A stretch of 7,814 bases of DNA from Pseudonocardia sp. (GTDB lineage: Bacteria > Actinomycetota > Actinomycetes > Mycobacteriales > Pseudonocardiaceae): NCBI GenBank assembly GCA_030453005.1, contig JAKDLE010000113.1, positions 1 to 7,814 on the forward strand, written 5' to 3'. The position numbers and the translations under genes are program-made. Positions 4,758 to 7,814 of this stretch are shown here, piece by piece. The number at the start of each line of letters is the position of its first letter. The stretch's first letter is position 1. The notes under the pieces are model-generated. The model saw only the letters and a program-made list of their open reading frames with translations. It was not told where the DNA came from and made no database searches.

Positions 4758-5785
4758 GCAGGGGAGTCGGCGAGGGGGCGGCGCAAGGCGCTGCGCCCGG
4801 AGCCCCAACTGCGCAGGAGCATCGCGTCCGTCCGATCGGCGAGCAGCGTGCTCGCCCGGATGCCGAACACGATGTCGCGGGCCAGCTCCGGTTCGGCGGC
4901 GACCATGGGTGCGATGACCCCGCGCCGCACGAGCTGCTCGTGCACGGCGTCGGCCTCGACGTGCTCGGCGTAGAACTCCACCGCCTGCTCGGGCAGCCCC
5001 AGGCGACGCATGGCGCGCACGATGCGGTCCGAACCCGGCGAGGACGTCAGCTCCACGGTGGCGAACTGTCCGACGAGCGCGCCGCGCAGGGACCGGTGCA
5101 GCCCGCACAGCGACATCAGGTTGACCTCGGCGAGGACCGGCGCGGGTGCGGCGTCGAGGTAGGCGCCGTAGGTGGCGTCGAGGTCGAGCGAGCGCATCAT
5201 CTCGGCGAACAGGTGCGCGTGCATCCGGGCGGGGTCGCCCCCGCCGTACTCGTCGTGTTCGACGGTCACCAGCGCGGCCTTCGCCGGTCCGTCGAGGCGG
5301 GCGATCACCCAGGCCTGCGGGTCGGCCTCCTTGAGGTGGTAGAGCGAGCGGTGCGCGACGTACTCCCGCACCTGCCAGACCTCGCCGTCGCGGCGCAGGT
5401 GGTGCGAGACCCCGTGCGCGTCGACGGGCTCGACGAGCAGCGCGTCGATGACGTCGGCGAGCTCGGCTGCGTCGCTCTTGGCTGCGTCGCTCTTGGCTGC
5501 GTCGCCGTCGGGCACCTCGGCGCGCAGCGCGGCGAGGAACGCCCGCTCCATCCCGGCCCGCGCCCCGAGCAGGTCGGGGTTCCACTCCAGGTCGTCGGGG
5601 ACGTCGGCGAACCCGCGGTAGTGCAGCTCGTAGCAGCAGTAGAGCGCCAGCTGGAGGTCCTCGCCCCACGGGTCCGCGGCCTCGGCCTCCTCCGCCACCG
5701 CGAGGCCGAGAAGCTCGCCACGCAGGAACGCGAGCACGGCCTCGGAGAGCAGGCCGCGGGCGGCGGGCAGCTCGGGTCGGTTCAC
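4754..5785 (-). CDS. Iron-containing redox enzyme family protein (haem-oxygenase-like diiron fold)
   Basis: A 343-aa protein resembling the 'iron-containing redox enzyme' (Haem_oxygenas_2-like) group, helical proteins of the haem-oxygenase fold that in studied relatives hold a diiron site (HDO proteins) and oxidise small substrates. Visible features are YCCYELHYRGF (49-59; E53 and H55), the central VEHDEYGGG (175-183; E176, D178, E179), MHAHLFAEMMRSLDLD (188-203; H189, H191), GLHRSLRGALVGQFATVELT (228-247, E245) and EFYAEHVEADAVHEQL (270-285; E270, H275, D279, H282). These are candidate iron ligands; the exact set is inferred. GTG 5785 was chosen because it overlaps the stop of the CDGSH gene as GTGA, implying translational coupling. 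A 15-bp tandem repeat lies within residues ~95-107 (AAKSDAAKSDAA). The substrate is unknown. Confidence 0.85.
   Translation of the reverse strand: MNRPELPAARGLLSEAVLAFLRGELLGLAVAEEAEAADPWGEDLQLALYCCYELHYRGFADVPDDLEWNPDLLGARAGMERAFLAALRAEVPDGDAAKSDAAKSDAAELADVIDALLVEPVDAHGVSHHLRRDGEVWQVREYVAHRSLYHLKEADPQAWVIARLDGPAKAALVTVEHDEYGGGDPARMHAHLFAEMMRSLDLDATYGAYLDAAPAPVLAEVNLMSLCGLHRSLRGALVGQFATVELTSSPGSDRIVRAMRRLGLPEQAVEFYAEHVEADAVHEQLVRRGVIAPMVAAEPELARDIVFGIRASTLLADRTDAMLLRSWGSGRSALRRPLADSPA
5465..5505 (-). repeat. 15-bp in-frame tandem repeat, about 2.7 copies
   Basis: On the plus strand GGCTGCGTCGCTCTT occurs at 5465-5479 and 5480-5494, with a partial third copy (GGCTGCGTCGC) at 5495-5505. It encodes the repeated pentapeptide of AAKSDAAKSDAA in the linker after the first helices of the diiron-family protein. 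Because it is a multiple of three, copy number could change without breaking the frame. Confidence 0.85.
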
Positions 5786-5994
5786 CGCTCTCCCTCGCGC
5801 ACCTTGCGCCGGTGGCTGGTGTCGCAGAACGGGGGCCTGCGGGTGCGCCGGCACAGGCACAGCGCCGAGACCGGGCGGTCGGACCGGACGCGGCTCCCGT
5901 CGGGCAGCTCGACGACAACGGGGCCGCGCACCAGCAACGGGCCGTCGTCGGTGAACACCAGGTCGGGGGTGCCGTGCCTGCGGGGGGGAGTCAC
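5782..5994 (-). CDS. CDGSH iron-sulfur domain protein (70 aa)
   Basis: The 70-aa protein carries the CDGSH [2Fe-2S] motif C-x-C-x2-(S/T)-x3-P-x-C-D-x-x-H as CLCRRTRRPPFCDTSH: C46, C48, C57 and H61 are the 3Cys-1His cluster ligands, T51 and P55 the conserved spacers. The usual Gly of CDG is Thr59 here. The N-terminal half (DDGPLLVRGPVVVELPDGS then RPVSAL) is typical for bacterial stand-alone members, which shuttle electrons or clusters in the cytoplasm. The start is GTG 5994; GTG at codon 13 is an alternative, and neither has a strong Shine-Dalgarno sequence. Its stop overlaps the GTG of the diiron-family gene by 4 bases, so the two are translated together and may form an electron donor/oxygenase pair (inference). 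It follows the GH13 gene by 46 bp, a gap with a modest GCCCGG/CCGGGC stem (6006-6036), so read-through from that gene is possible. Confidence 0.9.
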   Translation of the reverse strand: MTPPRRHGTPDLVFTDDGPLLVRGPVVVELPDGSRVRSDRPVSALCLCRRTRRPPFCDTSHRRKVREGER

Positions 5995-6040
5995 GCCGTC
6001 CGGGTGCCCGGTCCGGGGTCGATCAAACCTCCGGGCCGAC

Positions 6041-7814
6041 CTACGCGGGGGCGGGGCGCTCCGCCACCGGCCACCGCACGAGCAGCGAGTGTCCCTGGTG
6101 CGGCTCCAGGTCCACGCTGAAGCTGCGCAGGTCGTCGACGGTGCCGATGGACTGGTCGTTGAACATGTCCGAGACCTCGCCGCCCGGGGGGAGGTGCTCG
6201 GAGCGCACCGTGCCGGTGAGGTGCTCGGCGGAGAAGTTGAGGACGGTCAGGTGCATCCGATCGGCGCCCAGGTCGTCGGGCGCGAGGCGGTGCACCATGA
6301 CGAGCATCCCGCGGTGGGGCACGTCGGGCACGTCGAGCTGCTCGCCGACGGCCACGCCGTAGTGCCTGCGCACCGCGAGGATGGCCTGGAGCTGGCGCAG
6401 GAAGCTGGCCTCGTCGGCGAGCTGCTCGGGGATGGGCCCGTACAGGCTGCGGCCGCGCGGCATGCCCGACGCCGAGCGGGTGGCCCCGGGGTTGACGCCC
6501 ATCAGGTCGTGCGCGGCGCGGTGCACCCAGCGGGTGTCGCCGTGCTCCAGGAGCTCCTCGACGTCGCCGGGCGGCAGGGTGAGCATGCCGCCCAGGTCCC
6601 AGCCCGAGAGCGCGAAAACGCCGGGCTGCAGGGCGTTGAACATGGCCAGCAGCAAGTGCACCCGCATGATCCGGGCGGTGTCCGCCTCGGTGATCTCGGC
6701 CAGGTCGGCGATGCCGAGCGTGGCCGCGATGACCGTGGCCGTGGTGCAGGCGATGCCGTTGGTGGTGAAGATCAGGTTGTACGGGGCGTCGGGCCCGGTG
6801 AGGTGTTCGCACAGGTCGCGCCGCACCGACTCGGCGAGGTCGCCGCCGGTGGTCTCGGCCCCCCGGTAGGTGTAGACGTCGTCGCGGTGGCCGGTGGCCC
6901 AGTGCACGAGCTCGTAGGTGAGCTCGTCGTGGTTCTGCAGGGCGTGCACCAGCGACGCCGGTTCGACGCCCAGCTCCAGCGACGTGCGCAGCGTCAGCCG
7001 GAGGAACTCGGTGTCGCCGGTGGCCAGCGCGTGGTGGTAGGCGGGGCGGTTCACGAAGTCGTAGGACAGGTCCGCGCCCGCCTGGGCGGTGGCGCGGATG
7101 TCGTCGATCGTGAGGTTGAGCTCCTGGAAGGTGAACCCGCCGAGCTTGCGCACCATCGAGCCGATCAGGTGGTTCGCCGCGGCGGAGAGCGGGTGGCCCT
7201 CCGACCAGGCGGGCAGCCCCTCGGTGGACTTCTCCACGCCCAGGAACCCGTTGGCGTCCAGGCGCAGCGCACCCGCGCCCAGGTCGGTGAGCGAGTGCAG
7301 GGCGTCACCGATCACCAGCCGCATCCCGGCGAACGACGGGTCCAGCCAGTTGATCGAGGGCTGGCCGTCCTTGAAGTAGTGCAGGTACACCCAGCGGCGC
7401 TCCTCGCCGTCGACCCCGACGACGGGTTTGGTGGCGCTCCAGTTGGTCTCCTTGACCCCCTCGGCGTAGAAGATCACCCGCTGCAGTCGGCCGATGATGT
7501 AGCCTGCCTTCTCCAGCTGTTCCTCGGTGGCCGCGTCGATGTTGATCGAATCCCGTCCGGCGGGGACGTCGGGCAGGATCAGCCAGTCCTCCGGCTCGAT
7601 CTCGATCATGTGGTAGATGCCGGGGTAGTCGCCGTGCTTCAGCTCGGCGAGCCGGAAGTCGGCGCCCTTGCCCGTGTGGCCGGGCACGATGTCGTCGATG
7701 ATCGTGCCGCCCGACCAGGTGGCCATGCCGCACATCGCGCGGAACTCGGCCTCGGTGCCGAAGGCCGGGTCGATCTCGGTGCTCATCCGGTCGAAGTGGC
7801 CGTCGACGCTCGGG
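6041..7814 (-). CDS. GH13 alpha-amylase family protein related to trehalose synthase/maltose alpha-D-glucosyltransferase (5' end outside window)
   Basis: The frame is open to the right edge (upstream of the Met at 7786 it reads PSVDGHFDR), so the N-terminal part of the barrel is missing and ~590 residues are visible. GH13 conserved regions appear in order: region I as [13 protein letters not shown], region II as [15 protein letters not shown] (nucleophile Asp at 7256-7258), region III as [12 protein letters not shown] (acid/base Glu at 7121-7123) and region IV as [11 protein letters not shown] (Asp at 6926-6928). All three catalytic acids are therefore kept. A C-terminal beta domain (about 6045-6370) ends the protein. 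TreS-type enzymes isomerise maltose to trehalose and feed the GlgE alpha-glucan route; the catalysed reaction here is inferred from similarity. Region I lacks the usual Asn before His (GHTG in place of NHTS), and the segment between regions I and II is long ([20 protein letters not shown] onward). It heads the CDGSH/diiron genes. Confidence 0.88.
   Translation of the reverse strand, partial: PSVDGHFDRMSTEIDPAFGTEAEFRAMCGMATWSGGTIIDDIVPGHTGKGADFRLAELKHGDYPGIYHMIEIEPEDWLILPDVPAGRDSINIDAATEEQLEKAGYIIGRLQRVIFYAEGVKETNWSATKPVVGVDGEERRWVYLHYFKDGQPSINWLDPSFAGMRLVIGDALHSLTDLGAGALRLDANGFLGVEKSTEGLPAWSEGHPLSAAANHLIGSMVRKLGGFTFQELNLTIDDIRATAQAGADLSYDFVNRPAYHHALATGDTEFLRLTLRTSLELGVEPASLVHALQNHDELTYELVHWATGHRDDVYTYRGAETTGGDLAESVRRDLCEHLTGPDAPYNLIFTTNGIACTTATVIAATLGIADLAEITEADTARIMRVHLLLAMFNALQPGVFALSGWDLGGMLTLPPGDVEELLEHGDTRWVHRAAHDLMGVNPGATRSASGMPRGRSLYGPIPEQLADEASFLRQLQAILAVRRHYGVAVGEQLDVPDVPHRGMLVMVHRLAPDDLGADRMHLTVLNFSAEHLTGTVRSEHLPPGGEVSDMFNDQSIGTVDDLRSFSVDLEPHQGHSLLVRWPVAERPAPA

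Noticed and set aside
5465..5505. CRISPR-like repeat
   Set aside because: Units are 15 bp and directly adjacent without spacers, and lie in frame inside a gene.
3867..5918. A very long open frame on the minus strand (over 680 codons)
   Set aside because: It is an Arg/Pro/Ser-rich shadow with no domain likeness, overlapping the dehydrogenase on one side and the diiron-family gene in a different frame on the other. Long empty frames are expected in DNA this rich in GC.

Overview
The window is high-GC DNA with strongly GC-biased third codon positions, several GTG starts and an actinobacterial-type iron box. This fits an actinomycete. The protein styles (LysR, siderophore-interacting protein, GH13, CDGSH and haem-oxygenase-like genes) would suit a Pseudonocardia-like member of the Pseudonocardiaceae, but the genus is inference. 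I see no tRNA, rRNA, CRISPR array, transposase or phage gene, so this looks like ordinary chromosome.

Layout. Positions 1-593 (+) hold the C-terminal part of a cation diffusion facilitator, truncated by the window edge. Converging on it are a 52-aa CxxC/CxxC zinc-ribbon ORF (604-762, -) and, upstream on the same strand, a siderophore-interacting FAD reductase (831-1625, -). The reductase is preceded by a strong DmdR/IdeR-type iron box over a sigma-70-like promoter (1733-1763) and by a long hairpin in the leader (1655-1687). A LysR regulator (1770-2729, -) lies divergently from a Glu/Leu/Phe/Val dehydrogenase family gene (2932-4215, +). Their 202-bp shared region holds three TGCA half-sites about one helical turn apart and two perfect palindromes, so the regulator plausibly controls itself and the dehydrogenase. 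Two hairpins (4229-4281 and 4300-4334) end the dehydrogenase transcript.

From about 4358 to the right edge everything is on the minus strand. A GH13 enzyme related to trehalose synthase (TreS) runs off the right edge (6041-7814). It is followed after 48 bp by a 70-aa CDGSH iron-sulfur protein (5782-5994), which overlaps by GTGA a haem-oxygenase-like diiron protein of the 'iron-containing redox enzyme' family (4754-5785). A structured 3' end follows, and then a short, probably decayed ORF that begins like a STAS domain (4358-4648).

Functional themes are metal and iron handling on the left (metal efflux, ferric-siderophore reduction under iron repression), amino-acid dehydrogenation under a LysR switch in the centre, and a coupled Fe-S/diiron redox pair behind an alpha-glucan enzyme on the right. 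The CDGSH plus haem-oxygenase-like pair is the best candidate here for poorly described biochemistry. Nothing in the window proves a new system.
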